A stretch of DNA of 64,000 bases from Chamaecyparis obtusa (GCA_027943335.1 BSBK01005137.1:2501-66500), one strand, 5' to 3'. Positions 21,373 to 33,086 are shown, numbered from the stretch's first letter. Numbers and translations: made by a program. Notes: generated by a model from the sequence alone, not told the origin.

Positions 21373-24193
21373 TGTTACCCTAATTTTCCTTCCATACAAA
21401 TTTTGCTGAAAAATCCATCCTAGAGTCTATATTTTTACCTTGCCAAGCACCCCAAAAGATTTCATGACTTTAGGTCTTGTTTCCTGGCCTCTACAATTTG
21501 TTTTACTCCTTGGTCTGTAGCCTAAAAATTCATAAAAGTAGTCATTATGTCAAATAAACCTTACAGACCCTAGCCTTCATTCTATTTGGTCATTACCTTT
21601 TTTAGCCACTTAAGATCCTTAATACCCATGTGCACTTAAATCCTATTGGCTGGTCGTAGGTTCTCTGAGTCTTCTGGTGGTTACTTTTCTTATTTAGCAA
21701 ACTGGTGACTGCATTGGTTCTCTTGGTTGCGTAATATTTGGCGGTCAAATAAAAAAGGTCAGTGACTCAGCGAATGGTTAGCTTCCCTTCAATCACGTGT
21801 TCACTAAGAAGTCTGATGGTCTTTTTATGTGGGGTCCCAGTTAGATAAGATTCGATGATTGTCATGAGTTCGCGAAGGGTCTATCAGAGGCTTGTGATCT
21901 CGCAATAGCCATCGATCTTTGCTTTTACTTAGCACTTCAAACCTCATGTGGGTCCATTTCCATGTTGTCTGACTTAAAGGCTTTTCATTGGTTAAAGGAT
22001 GATGACTTGTATGTTGTCAATGGGCCCATTTCTTAGTTTCCTTTTTGCTCAACGACTAGCATAAAGGCGTAAGGAGTTTTTTTTAACACATGAGACTATG
22101 CGCTGATCGTCGATCTTTCTTTACTATCAGAACCTTGTCAGGTGGGTCCTTTCTTGTTAACGTGCTCGGATTTGATTGGCTGATAGAACGATGACTGAGA
22201 TGTGTCAGTGGGGCCGTGTCAGAGGATCTACAGAGATGTCAAAGGGAAAGAGATCGATGGTTAGCGCATGTTTTGATGGAATCTTTTAAGGGTATGTGAT
22301 TATGCACTGACTGTTCATTTTGCCAAGTGTTTGGCCTCTGTCAAGTGGGTCCACATTGCCAGGTATGCTGATGTGCTCTAATATGACTGGTTGCTGAGTG
22401 ATGATGAGGTTCCAGGTGGGTCCGTTTGTTAGAAGGGTCCCAGCTTAAATAGATCAACGGCTGGCGCATGATCTAAGAGAATATTCAGCTGTCATGAGAT
22501 CATGTGCCCGTTGTTCATTTGGAATCTTGTCTTTAGTGGGTCCATTGTCAGAGAGGTGCCGAGGTGTTTGTTGATGGAGCACTTGGAGTGAATAAAAGAT
22601 TGACATGTGGCAGGTTTGGGCCCAGGTTTGAAAAGTATTCTATGAATCAATGACTAGTGGGTTTTCTCTCATTGGCTTAATGAAACTAGGTTAGTTAAAA
22701 GACTCGGTGATTTGGAGAAATACCTTGTTCACTGAATCATTTGACTAGACTGGGGTTATGTAAAGTTCTTCATGACATAGAAAAGGGTCTCCAGTCACGC
22801 AGTCACTGAATGAGTTAAAGGAAGATAAGCTTGAGGTGGGTCCAAACATCCTTTCATGCTGATATGCTTGATTCTCATTGGTCCAAACATGCCGAGGTGG
22901 ACATTGAATTTTTAGGAGGGTTTGTGACTGTTGTAAAGTAATCTGGGCCATTCATTTGCTAGGAAATAAAGAATATCAACAATCAAATTTTAAAATGACC
23001 GGCTAGCTGTTATAATTCAAATTCAAATATCTCTGCAGAGGGTTTTCTGCCAACGATTAATTCAAATAGGCTACGGCTCCAGAAGGTAGCTAAGAAATTT
23101 ATGTCTTCAGGACATTTGTAGTTGAAAAGGATGATGAGGAGGTCGGGGTGGCTGTTATGGGTTGATTCTTGTCCCTGTGAGGTACCATTTTTAGCATTCA
23201 TGGTGAGACTTTGTGCAGGAAAGTTGATGAATCTAGGTTGGTTGTCTACAGGCAATGTAGTAGAGGGATGGGCATGTACACAAAATATCTGATCAGCTAT
23301 GGTATTGCAGAGATGCATTTATGATCAAAATTGTTTGAGTTAGGGATAGTTATTATTCTATTGAAAATCTTGTAACCCTAGTTAGGTCTTAACTCCTACA
23401 TGCATGCAAAATAGGAGATGTATATATTAATTTTTTTTGGAACTTTTAGAGCTGAGAAGTTGGAATTATAAAAAGAAAGAATCCTTTCTCAGAAGGCTAC
23501 CTATGGTATTTCTTCTACCCTCTCATCTTCTACTCTTGTAATCTCCCATTGATGATTTAAACAACTCCAAGGTATTTGTGACATTTTCTCTGTCCCTATC
23601 CTTTCATTATTTGAAGTATCTCTTATTGAATTGAAGTTTATGCATGTTGAGTGACAATTTTGGGTTCCTTATCCCTCTTCTTTTCTGCAATTCTATGTGT
23701 TGTTGTGTATGATTTGATGTGAATGCTCTTGTGGGTATACTTCAACCCCCTGACAATCTTGTCTCATTCCTACACCTAGTTGCAGAGGTGAATGTCTACT
23801 TGCAGGTCATAGTTTGTGTCTTATGTTTAGACCTCTCTATGAAACACTTATGCAAGCCTATTTAAGAAGTTGTGATCTCCTAGACCTACGATCTTCATTG
23901 GCTTCATTCCTCTATGATGCAATTCATACCCTAATTTCAGTGTATCACCTAGTAGGTAGTTTTCTTTCAAGCATTTCTACTTTCAAGTACTCTTTCTATC
24001 CCTTTCCCTCCAAAGAATTTTACTTTCTTGTCTAGAAGAAAATTAAGATGATTATCCAAGAGGAACCAGCCTAGAACCTGGAGGTCTCATCTCAGTTAGC
24101 ATAGGTCCCATAACCTAGAGATGATTCCCATGTTACACTAAGTTATCAAGACCACGAGAGCTTGAAACAAGGGTGCACACTTAGTGTATAACA
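21373..24193 (+). repeat. right (3') LTR of large-LTR element, copy 1
   Basis: 2821 bases, same ends as the left LTR. It is preceded by AGTAGAAATCACCAAAA, which is a weak polypurine tract. Confidence 0.92.
23814..24035 (+). other. short hydrophobic reading frame in the right LTR
   Basis: Same frame as 18822-19043, 73 codons, still open despite LTR divergence. Function unknown. Confidence 0.35.
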
Positions 24194-24283
24194 TTGACAT
24201 CCAACCCCAAGCTTGTAAAAATCATCTTTGTCATTTCCTTTTCAAGACTTAATACAGACAAAGTGTGTGTTGCCATCGTTTCG
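24194..24283 (-). pseudogene. 2-ODD exon 2, 5' part
   Basis: The acceptor is AG at 24284-24285, preceded on the minus strand by a pyrimidine-rich stretch with a long T run. The exon begins in phase 2 and encodes the helix with SLEKEMTKMIFTSLGLDVN, where it is cut by the LTR element at the TTGAC target duplication. Phase and motif both agree with the piece at 16156-16398. Confidence 0.85.
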
Positions 24284-24358
24284 CTACAAAAGTCCCAACA
24301 TTATGAAAAGAAAAATGAAATTCGATCAAATGAAAAAAAAAAAGGTTGATTAATATAC

Positions 24359-24750
24359 CAAAAAATTGGGTTTCCTTTTGGCCATATCTTTGCATATTTT
24401 TGGGCAATGGAAGTTGGAATTGTGGGGTCTAGAAGGTGAAAGGTTTCAAAATTTGGTCAAAAATAAGTATCGAATGCCTTACCTATTCCTGAGGCTCTCT
24501 CGTTGACCTCGGTTGGCAGTGATAATAAATCTCGGCCAACATTCTCAGCCTTTTCAAGAACATCTACTAGAATTCCATGGTTGACAAGTAGGAAAAATCC
24601 CCATTCTTTGCACACCTTTCTCAATTTGGCGAGCATGGGATTATCTCGAAGCTGGCTCAGATCTTCACCATCCAAGTCTTGTGGAAATTTAGATATATCA
24701 ATTACAGGGAGATGAACTTGAGGTATGGTGGGTTCAAGGGGAAAAGTCAT
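24359..24750 (-). pseudogene. 2-ODD exon 1 (start codon to splice donor)
   Basis: It opens at ATG 24748-24750 with MTFPLEP, then carries the conserved N-terminal domain (PVIDISKFP, CKEWGFFLLVNHGI, LLSLPTEVNERASGIG). The reading frame continues as GKAFDTYF, meets a TGA at 24457-24459, and resumes in the same frame with FETFHLLDP and KIWPKGNPIF. I therefore place the exon end at 24359, where TTTTTTG is followed by donor GTATAT; the phase-2 TG joins a C from exon 2 to make the Cys codon of a CETMA block. A GTAAGG at 24477-24482 looks like a donor but leaves downstream coding sequence unexplained. The exon is 392 bases. Confidence 0.88.
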
Positions 24751-26380
24751 TTTGTATTTTTCTGCAATGACACAGGAAAGATGAGAAGAGTTTACGACTT
24801 AATATTGAAGTTTCTCCTTTAAATATCGTCATCTAGAGGTGGAATAATTAGAACTCACTTGGATGTATTGTTAAAAGTTATTGCCAACTGAGAGAATGAT
24901 AATATCTTGAAGCAGTTGATTTAAAAATAGAAAAATACATAGGAGCTGCCTAAACTTATATTTTGTGTCTTGTCGATGACCAAGCAATCAAATTATTTGT
25001 GATTAAATCAATTTAAAAAATATAAACTCTAGAAGTTGGAATCCATTGCTGTTATAATAAATATTAGAAAATGAAGATAGTGACAAATTGAAATGTATGG
25101 ATTAAAATAGAGTCATGATTGTTTAAAGAATTAGATATGTTGCGAGAGACACGTTTACTAACATAAAAGTAATAATAAATCTTAATTTATATCCTTTGAT
25201 ACTTATCTTGGTTTTTGTTTGGTTACTTGCTGGGGTTATGAAGGATACTTCTCTCTTTTTAACTTATTGAAAAAACTTTACTGCTTTTTATTAGTTTTGG
25301 TTCATAATTTAGTTGAGTTTATTGATTATTTATTATTATTAAAATTATGTTTTCATTGTTGGAAACTAGTTTTTAGTTGTAAGTATATCTAAGAATATAG
25401 TGATATCAATTTTCTAGTAGGCAATAGAGGTAAAAGAACAAAACTTCGGCATGTTTTTTGGTCAATAAAATAATTTCTATAAAAAAAAGTTTCATTTGAA
25501 AAGTATTCAATTGAATGGTTTGGGTTGGAGCCATGATGAAAATATCCCCAATGTGGCATGTACTAATTGTAAAAGAACATTTTATGGGAAAATATTTTGT
25601 CCAAATATGTTTTGGTCATAATTGTAGAATATTAAATGTTTAAAAATGTAGCCCAAACCATTTCACTTAAAATTAGTTTTCTAACACAAACTTTAGTTGA
25701 AACCCTATAAAGCCACTAAAAAGATACAAAAGCTTCTATTAACCTCCGAAGAGCCCTAACAAATCAACCAAGTTAGTAGCATATTTTGAGATTAAACATG
25801 TGCAACAAACATTTATTTCATCAGCATTCACAACCTATGACATTTTTTTGGATAATGATATTTCCCTTGTTGAAGTACACTTTCGCTCACTAATTACATC
25901 TTCAACCCATGTGCATATCTCATTCATTCTTAAAGTTATATTCAAATCCTCACACTATTGTATGCATATAATTCTATATAACTATGTGATTATACAATGC
26001 CATGAACATATGCCTATGCATTCAAATGCTTCTTACACATACAAATTAATTAATTTAAATATTTTATACTTTGTTTCTAATACGGCTTATATTATCATTC
26101 CTTTCTTCCTTTGATCACAATCACACACCTATATATGATAGATCTACTCCTTAATTTTTTTTATAACACTTTATAAGATGTTTCATCTGTATATCTCTCG
26201 TGGTAAATGTATGATTCCCCTCTTAAAATTGTTAATAATCAGAAAATATATTTCTCATAGTTAAAAAGTTATATAACATTATATTTTATGCTCAAAGGGC
26301 AAAGGAATGAGATATATAGATAAATAGATATCTATAGATATAGATACACACATACATATACATACATTTACATTCATACA
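24751..26380. other. upstream region of the 2-ODD fossil and AT-rich spacer
   Basis: On the minus strand an ATATTTAAAGG about 75 bases upstream of the 2-ODD start codon (near 24820-24830) is a possible TATA box. The rest is AT-rich with one open frame (25800-26114) that resembles nothing known and is probably chance. Confidence 0.45.
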
Positions 26381-28440
26381 TATTGTCATGGGGATGGATT
26401 TAGCTCATGTCCAAACAAGCCATCTCCCTGAGAATCTCCAACATTGCATAACACTCGCAAACCTTACTCTCAAACTCCGATTGTGGGAAATCCAATTTCA
26501 TGCTTCCAAACTACACCTTCCCCTTCATCAAGCACCAATCACTTGACTACCCACATTAACATACAGTCCTGCACAATACAAGTGAATTTCGAACCATCTT
26601 GGTTCACTTATTCTGGTGCACCTCACACACTACCTTGATCCGTCAGCTCTACTCCTATTCAACCCATGTTGAACCCCTTACTAGCCCCCTCATGCTTTCA
26701 CCTCTTATATTTCCCATAAGATGTGAGCTATGACTTACATAAACCTTTGTGAACCTAGCCATATTAGCTCACCATGATCACCATTGCACCACTCTGATAA
26801 TGCCCTAGAACCACCATGTCTCTCCCTTGCTCAACTATGCATGCTCCCCAAGCAATGCATTATACTTCCTTAGTAAATTGGGACTCTCTGAGTCTCTATC
26901 ACTGGACATTGCATCCATTCTGAGTGACTAAGACCTTTGCATCCTCTCATCCACTACACATACCACCTTAGCATACTCGGCACTCGCAAAGCACCATAGA
27001 ACATATTAAATCATCCAGTCCATTATAACACGTAACTAAGTCACGCCCAATACCTTCTTACCTTGATGTCCCACGTTGGGCTCCCCTAGTTTGCCATAAA
27101 CCTTGAAGCACCAATACATTTCCCATGAGACTACTAACTACCGTAGCTAGCTTTGAATCCAAACATTGACCACTGAATGCCTTGATCTCCTAACCTATGT
27201 CTATCTGACTCCATTGGTGAACCCTGTTACTCCTACATCCACTACATTCAGACCAACTCCATGCACAAATTCAATCTTAGCCCCTTTGATTCCCTGTGTA
27301 ATGCATACCTACTTGACCACCATAGCCATGGTTCCATGATCCACCCAATCTCCTGGTCATCCTACTCACTTTACAACTCTTCTATGTACCATCATAGTAC
27401 ATTGTCTATGAACCATGGGCCACACCATTTCATTCCTAAACCAAAAATCACCTTTTTGATCACCCTTTTAGACCTACCTAATGGCTTGACTAACCTTGAG
27501 CACTATTCTGGAACATCGTATTCAAACTTCCATCCTGGACACTAGCACCCTTGAGATATCTTATCCCAATGCAAATCCAATATTCTAGGAAACTTGGATC
27601 TCCACCCAGTATGATAGCCCACCGATCCACCATTCATAGATACTAGGCTTTGCAATGCTCACCCCCACATGGCTCACCATAAGCTCCAAATCTCCTACTT
27701 GGACAACCCATTGCACAGTTGTCTCCCACATAGGGACTGAACAACCCGTTGCACAATTGTCTTCCACCTTGGGACTAGGTACTCCACTAACCCAGCTTTC
27801 AGATCTCAGATGACTCTCTAGGAGTCATTTCCAACACTGGCTCAACTACTCCATTTCACTAAGATGGGGACCTCAAGCGTGCATCTGCCATAAAACCCTG
27901 CCACCAAATGACAAGGTGGAGCTACTCTTCTTTGCTCCAATATACACGATATCACCTCAATCCATCATGTATGACTAGAGGGAAGGACTACTCTTCTTCA
28001 TCCCTCTTGAGGGAGATCGACCACCTTAGTTGCTCTAGATGGACTTTGACACTTATCCTCTGCGGTTACACCTCGTACCCACGTCACATAGTTTGTAGAC
28101 CACAACTTTATGTAAGGGTCGACAAAGAACAGCCCCAAGCCTACTCCTCAGATCCATCCCATTAAGGATCCTACACCACAAATGTGAGCACCCAGCTTAC
28201 CCTACAGTCCTAAAGCATACTCCTCAGATCCATCCTAGATGGGTCCTACACCACAACTATGTGTGCCTTTTTCACACCATAGCCCTATCGGATACTCCTT
28301 GAATGATGCACCATACATCAACCTACACTACAACTGAGAGCACCCAGCACACTACTTAGTCCCATCACTATGAGTTTCATTGTGAATCGACAACCCCTTA
28401 CACATATACTGAGAAGGATGAAACAACGAAGTGTGGGATG
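26381..28440. other. C-rich, low-information block with short local duplications
   Basis: The composition shifts to C-rich, A/C/T-dominated plus-strand sequence. Local duplications include a unit of about 53 bases at 27697-27775 (CCATTGCACAGTTGTCTCCCA and its decayed copy), and an irregular 70-80-base unit at 28140-28330 with TACTCCTCAGATCCATCC and CCTACACCACAA. Several short frames are open on the plus strand but show no domain. The origin is not recognised; an old degenerate retroelement interior is possible. Confidence 0.4.
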
Positions 28441-28464
28441 TGAAGAGACTCACCGTATCATAGG

Positions 28465-28990
28465 AGATAAGATAAGATAAGATAAAAGTTTTACATCCAC
28501 GAGGCTAAACATAGCCTATGGGACAACAAGGCAACTTAGGCTGACTTGAGTAACTCGATCCGCTTCTTGTGCAAGCTAATGATGAGCCCACCTGACTTCT
28601 CAATGTGCTCCTCGCTGAATAGGCTATGCCAATAACTATCTGATATAGTATCCACAAATTTATCCCTGATGTCCTTGTAGGCTTCACATACTAAAATAAA
28701 GTGATGTTCGGTTTCAACTTTCCCAGAGTTGCAAAATATGCAAATTCTCTCTTCCCAAGTCTCCTTTGGCCTCTTCCAACACCTGGTCTCACATCGGAGT
28801 TGATGGGAGTTGGTACGTAACTGAACAATGAGAATTATAGCTCTGGGAGAGGAGGCTACAGGTGGCTCTGGACAGCACAGAGTAGACCACCACAGATGTT
28901 TGCGAAATAATACTGAGGGATGTTAGAGCGCACTTCAGAGGCATGGGGATAGCCACAAGCAGGAACCGCTCATTATTGTAGGATATAGGT
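28465..28990 (-). pseudogene. 3' end of a LINE reverse-transcriptase ORF
   Basis: The minus strand encodes QLRTNSHQLRCET, then RICIFCNSGKVETEHHF followed by ILVCEAYKDIRDKF (28686-28750). This is the Cys-x2-Cys...His...Cys zinc-finger-like region typical of the C-terminus of plant LINE ORF2 proteins. The frame ends near 28505. Just beyond it, at 28465-28486, a (GATAA)n run reads as (TTATC)n on the minus strand, a plausible LINE 3' simple-repeat tail. Upstream reading frame is broken by stops beyond about 28930. This is a 5'-truncated or badly decayed copy. Confidence 0.7.
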
Positions 28991-29033
28991 TTCAAAGTAT
29001 CCCAAATGGACAAGGACAACCAGAAATGGACAG

Positions 29034-29830
29034 ATGACGCTTTCACATCGCATCTTAGGGGGGCGCTTTGACGGCAGGTCCACAGAACCCGCTATATCTG
29101 GGGCACCACACAACGAGAAAATGAGCGGCCTTTTCCTTTGCTGCAGCCGAGCTGACATGATTCAAATTGCACCCATTCAAACCCTCTTTCTATGCGTGCG
29201 CAGAGAAAAAATGCTCGGGCATGTAAATGCCACTCATTTTCAAACCGAACAGAGGAAACCTCAGTCCTTGTTGGAGCGTTGCAGTCCTGATGAAAAAATA
29301 TTTCCGCAGAGGGCATTGATAAAAAATCTATCGAAGAATCCAGCCAGGAAACACTCAATTAAAAAATTCCGAGAGATCCGTTTGTAGAAGTAGCAGCACT
29401 AACAACTACAGCAGTGGAAGCTTTAACACAATTTCGCATTTGTCACTTCCCGTGAATGTTCCTCCGAAAGATTTTCCCTGGGGTTTCAAAAAACCCAGTA
29501 ATGTGAGAAGTCTGTTAGTAGAGGCGGCCTTTTTTGACTCTAACCCACAGCTCAAAACGGTCGCACCTCAAAGAAAACTGGCCTTTCTTCAAACCCGCAA
29601 CTCAGGTTGTCGACAGAGATAGTGGAAGCAGAGACCGGGTGCACTGCTCACTGGCGATGACAGAGCCGCTTGACGTGTTGAAGGGCCAACAGTTTTGACC
29701 ATCGCAGATGCCAAAATCCGCACACGAGCCCGTCGATCGGAAAGGTAACACAGGACGATGTCTTAGGGAGGCGGTGATACAAGAACCACCACCAGACACG
29801 TAGATTTGAGAGTTTTGACCCCACGATCAC
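29034..29830. other. unassigned GC-richer block
   Basis: It stands out from its surroundings by higher G+C and more CpG. Frames are open on both strands (29034-29387 plus, 29092-29358 minus) without recognisable domains. It ends where the second dispersed repeat copy starts (29842). It could be a younger insertion, the 5' part of the LINE, or a host-gene fragment; the sequence does not decide. Confidence 0.4.
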
Positions 29831-29841
29831 AAAGACGTATT

Positions 29842-30807
29842 GAGCATTTTGACAGAACCAACGTTAGTGGCACCACACCCGCTCAACTTGTGTAGGATAG
29901 GATTCCAAATATCTCAAACTTGCTAAATTACCAAGATTTATGAGAGATAATAACAATCACAATAACAGAAGGGAGAAGAACGTTAACCATGAATTGATTA
30001 GAGAAGAAAGTACAACTAGTAAGATTGATTGGGTCGAATCAGAAGTCAAATCCAACATCCAATTAGTGGTGGTGTGTTGCCTCCCACAAATCTAGGATGA
30101 AGTATCAATATGGAATCAACACCTCTCTAGAGGACTCCTAAATCATGACAACCTTTTTGGACAAGTGTCAACTAGACATAGACGACTAAGTAAGCTTATG
30201 AGTGCAAGTATAAACACACACACACGAGAGAGAGAGAGAGAGACAGAGAGAGATGGGGGATTAAAAAGATTGGAATTGAGGTCCATGAATGGAGAAATGG
30301 AGTTGTGGAGAGGCAGGAATAGGAGAGAAAGTTGAGAAGGGAGAGTTTATGACCTAGAAACAATGGACAAAGATGATAATATAAGGATTGATACAGAGGA
30401 AAAGAGGAAGAAATGAAAGAAGAGACATACATAGGGGAGAGAGGTGAAAGTTAAGAGATAGATATAAATGAGGCAATAAAGAAAAGTATCAATATAGAGT
30501 GTATCCCCTACCTTATGTACCCTAAGCTCTATTCCATCAATATTGTACTTTTAAATCTATACACTAAACGAAAAATACTAAACCATATATCTTACCTATT
30601 TTTACCTAAATGATATAAATGAGCGATGGATGACATTCTAGAGAGGGGATGGATAGAGAAATGGAGCAGAGAACAAAAATAAGGAGAGGGTGATGGAGAG
30701 AGGGTCAAAGAGAAAGACATTGGATGAATAATATAACTAGAGAGGGGAGAGTTAGGCATGTGAGGAAGTGATAAGAGTTTGATAAAAGAGAAAGAGGGGT
30801 AAGTATG
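29842..30807. repeat. dispersed repeat, copy 2, left part
   Basis: The first 280 bases match 1-282. After the (AC)(GA) microsatellite (30214-30254) the sequence is purine-rich (AGAGATAGA, GGAGAGAG-like text). Similar purine-rich text reappears at 32485-32696 and 37491-37830, so two elements appear to have been inserted into it. Confidence 0.65.
30214..30254. repeat. (AC)n(GA)n microsatellite
   Basis: Six to seven AC units followed by about ten GA units, in the position equivalent to the longer tract at 283-376. Confidence 0.9.
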
Positions 30808-32479
30808 TGTAATCACCTAAAAATGATCTAGCTAAACTAGATGCACTTAATCTCAAATCAAGTGATCAAATCAATACCGAATCAAGTTAATTTCAAGCAT
30901 AATTGTGTAATTAAATTAGATTAATTTAATTACATAATTTATCAATAATCTAGCATCAATGATCAATCATCAAGAATAATTCCTTAATTAATCCTCCTAG
31001 TCATTTAATCAAATCAAACTCAAAAATGCCTATGGTTAGATATTAATTAATGTGAATTAATTAATTATCCTATTATCCTTTCAACCCACAAAAGGACAAA
31101 TGAGTTAATTCCAACCAATGGGAGCTAATCACAAGGATCACTCACATGGATCAAGTGAGAACCAATATCAACCATCCCTCAAGTATGAATCTCAACCATC
31201 AAATTCAAATTCAATCTTTCCCTCCAAGAGGAAATCTATAAAAACCAAGCTCATTTTCTTCATTTGATATCTAGATCATTTTCATAAGGAAACTCTGTCA
31301 TTTTGAATTCTAAATCTACATCAATTCTTAAATTTTTCTAATCTAATTATTCAATTCTTCATTTCTAGCTTAATTCATCTTAATTGCTTGCATTAATGAA
31401 TGTCTATTATCAATTGAATCATTTATTTCATAATTGTAATGTCACTGATCTATGCATAATTTTGAGAGCATACTAACATAGATCAAACTCTTTATGACTA
31501 GGAAGCAATAAGATGATTTTGTTAGTATTCTTACATGATTTATTTGATTGATTTGCTAACAATATAATGTCTATTGAAGTGTTGTGTTGTAGCTTTACAG
31601 GTCCATAATTCACACATATATTTTTGGTGCTAACCGTGGGGTGCCAGAAATATTTGTGTAAATTATGGACCTACAAATATGCAATACAAGATTTCAATAA
31701 CTCATTATATCACTTGTTAGTATGGTCAAATAATCAAAGAACGTAACAAATGAAATCAAATTATTACTCTCTAACTAGCACAAGTATGAAAAGGACTTAA
31801 GATTGCTCTCAGATTTAATCCTAAACAGTGACAATGCAATACTAGAATAAGAGATTTAAGAAAATAATGCAATAAAACTAATAAAATTCATCCAATTAGC
31901 CATTGAATCATCAGATTCATTTAGTATTATGAAAAATGAAAGATTATCTAATTAGCTATGAGCATATGAAATCATAATGAAAATATGAAAGCATGAATTC
32001 AGTTATCTATTAGCAAAATCGAAGAGTTAGGAAGAACATTGAAGATTTGAAAATTCTCTTTTATAGAATCTTAAGATTTTGGAATGTTAGGATGCATCCA
32101 TGAGGACTGGTTGAGATGCTTCCAAGCTTGATCCATGTGAGTGATCCATGTGATTACCTCTCATTGGTTTAAAGTGTCTTTTTTGTCCCCTTTAAGGTGA
32201 CATATCATTTTGAGAGGGATTTAATTCATTTCTTTTAATTAATTACTCTAGCCATGAATTTAATCTAGGATTGATTTAATTAATTAGGCATTGAGGTAAT
32301 GAAATTGATTTTGCTTGATTATTTGATGATACATGCTTGAATTAAGAGATTTTATGATTTTATTAAATTTTAAGGAATTATGTCAATAATCAAGAATCAA
32401 ATTAACATAATTAGGGTTTTATCCTGAATTAGGGCAAATAGAGTATTAGGTTCTATTAGCCCAATTTTAGGTGATTACA
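30808..32479. mobile_element. palindromic element: two LTR-like arms head to head around a PBS-like core
   Basis: Ends are TGTAATCACCTAAAA (30808) and its inverted copy TTTTAGGTGATTACA (32479). Flanks are GTATG (30803-30807) and GTACG (32480-32484), a 5-base duplication with one transition. The left arm (30808-31616) and right arm (31655-32479) are inverted copies; for example CACAAGGATCACTCACATGG is answered by CCATGTGAGTGATCCATGTG. Between them is TGGTGCTAACCGTGGGGT (31625-31642), resembling a PBS directly after an LTR ending in CACACA. TG...CA ends and a 5-base duplication are LTR-retroelement features. No protein is encoded. It may be a natural inverted LTR dimer or a foldback transposon that mimics one. 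Confidence 0.8.
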
Positions 32480-32484
32480 GTACG

Positions 32485-32696
32485 TAGTTAGAGATGTGGA
32501 GTGGCAAGGAAAGATTACATGACATAAGAGATATAAAGGTGAGACAACTTGAGCCTAGGAAGATATGGGTGAGATATCTAGGGGAAGAGATATATGTGAG
32601 AAAGATATAAGTGAAGGGAGAGTTGTATAATGAGCTAACTTGGTGTGAATGTAGAGAGGTAAAGATGGATGGAAGGTGAGACCTACTGTTGAGTTT
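32485..32696. repeat. dispersed repeat, copy 2, middle part
   Basis: The purine-rich text (AGAGATATAAAGGTGAGA, GGGGAAGAGATATATG) continues the sequence interrupted at 30807. Confidence 0.5.
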
Positions 32697-32968
32697 ACTA
32701 GGATTGCTACAAATGTATTAACATTAATAAACTTCTAATATTGAATGAATCTCTGGTTTGAATGAGATTCATAGACACTTCTTATTAAGACTGTATTCTT
32801 TCTATATTCGGTGTCTATTTACAACAGCATGTCTTGCTTTATATATGAAATGCATAGTCTAATTTTGATGAGGCGTGACTCATGAATGAGTCATTTCCCA
32901 TCAAATAACATGACCGCTGGAGGTTGCAATACATGGCGCTGTTTAATGAAAACATGCTGCTCTTACAT

Positions 32969-33086
32969 AAACCGATAGTTATCAGTTATTATATTGTCTT
33001 TGCCTAAACTGATAGTTATCGGTTATTATATTGTCTTTGCCTAAACCGATAGTTATCGGTTGTGAACTAAACCTGATAGCTATTGG
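32969..33086. repeat. palindromic GATAGTTATCGG array in left LTR
   Basis: ACCGATAGTTATCGGTT-type near-palindromes occur four times about 40 bases apart, with TATTATATTGTCTTTGCCTA between. The same array is at 37064-37182 in the other LTR. Its position in the LTR suggests a promoter/enhancer module. Confidence 0.8.

Larger units (their letters stand above)
16399..24193 (+). mobile_element. large-LTR element without pol (LARD-like), copy 1
   Basis: The element is 7795 bases with TGTTACCC...TATAACA ends and a 5-base TTGAC duplication (16394-16398 and 24194-24198). The LTRs are 16399-19201 and 21373-24193. The 2.17-kb interior (19202-21372) has a PBS-like TGGCATGCCTAGTGGGAC four bases after the left LTR, which sets the plus orientation, and one broken reading frame of unknown function. 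There is no protease, RT or integrase, so movement would require enzymes in trans. LTRs differ at many sites, mostly transitions, so it looks clearly older than the gypsy dimer. It sits in exon 2 of the dioxygenase gene. The same family occurs at 56541-64000. Confidence 0.92.
3778..24750 (-). pseudogene. 2-oxoglutarate/Fe(II)-dependent dioxygenase gene (plant 2-ODD), three exons broken by three LTR elements
   Basis: Removing three LTR elements together with one copy of each target duplication leaves a minus-strand gene with exon 1 (24359-24750), exon 2 (24194-24283 plus 16156-16398) and exon 3 (16050-16070, 5049-5093, 3778-3974). The pieces show the family's signature in order. Exon 1 has an N-terminal DIOX_N region with PVIDISKFP and EWGFFLLVNHGI. 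Exon 2 has the iron ligands HTD and the YQDNVGGL strand. Exon 3 has the second iron-binding His in EHRVIYN and a C-terminal segment with FTYSDLNEYHEKC. Such enzymes hydroxylate small molecules in the cytosol; the GA-oxidase/DAO-like DOXC class is the nearest by eye, and substrate cannot be told. Nonsense codons lie at 24457-24459, 16237-16239, 3916-3918 and 3874-3876. The 2-oxoglutarate-binding Arg of the RxS motif is His (3964-3966). The gene is dead. Confidence 0.9.

Noticed and set aside
24477..24483. GTAAGG as the splice donor of 2-ODD exon 1
   Set aside because: It is a good donor by sequence, but coding similarity (KAFDTYF, LLDP, KIWPKGNP) continues beyond it and only the donor at 24357-24358 gives a phase matching exon 2.
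25800..26114. 104-codon plus-strand frame
   Set aside because: Low-complexity, AT-driven composition without motif or neighbour context.
29034..29387. 117-codon plus-strand frame as a host gene
   Set aside because: No recognisable domain, and an opposite frame is equally open; kept only as an unassigned block.
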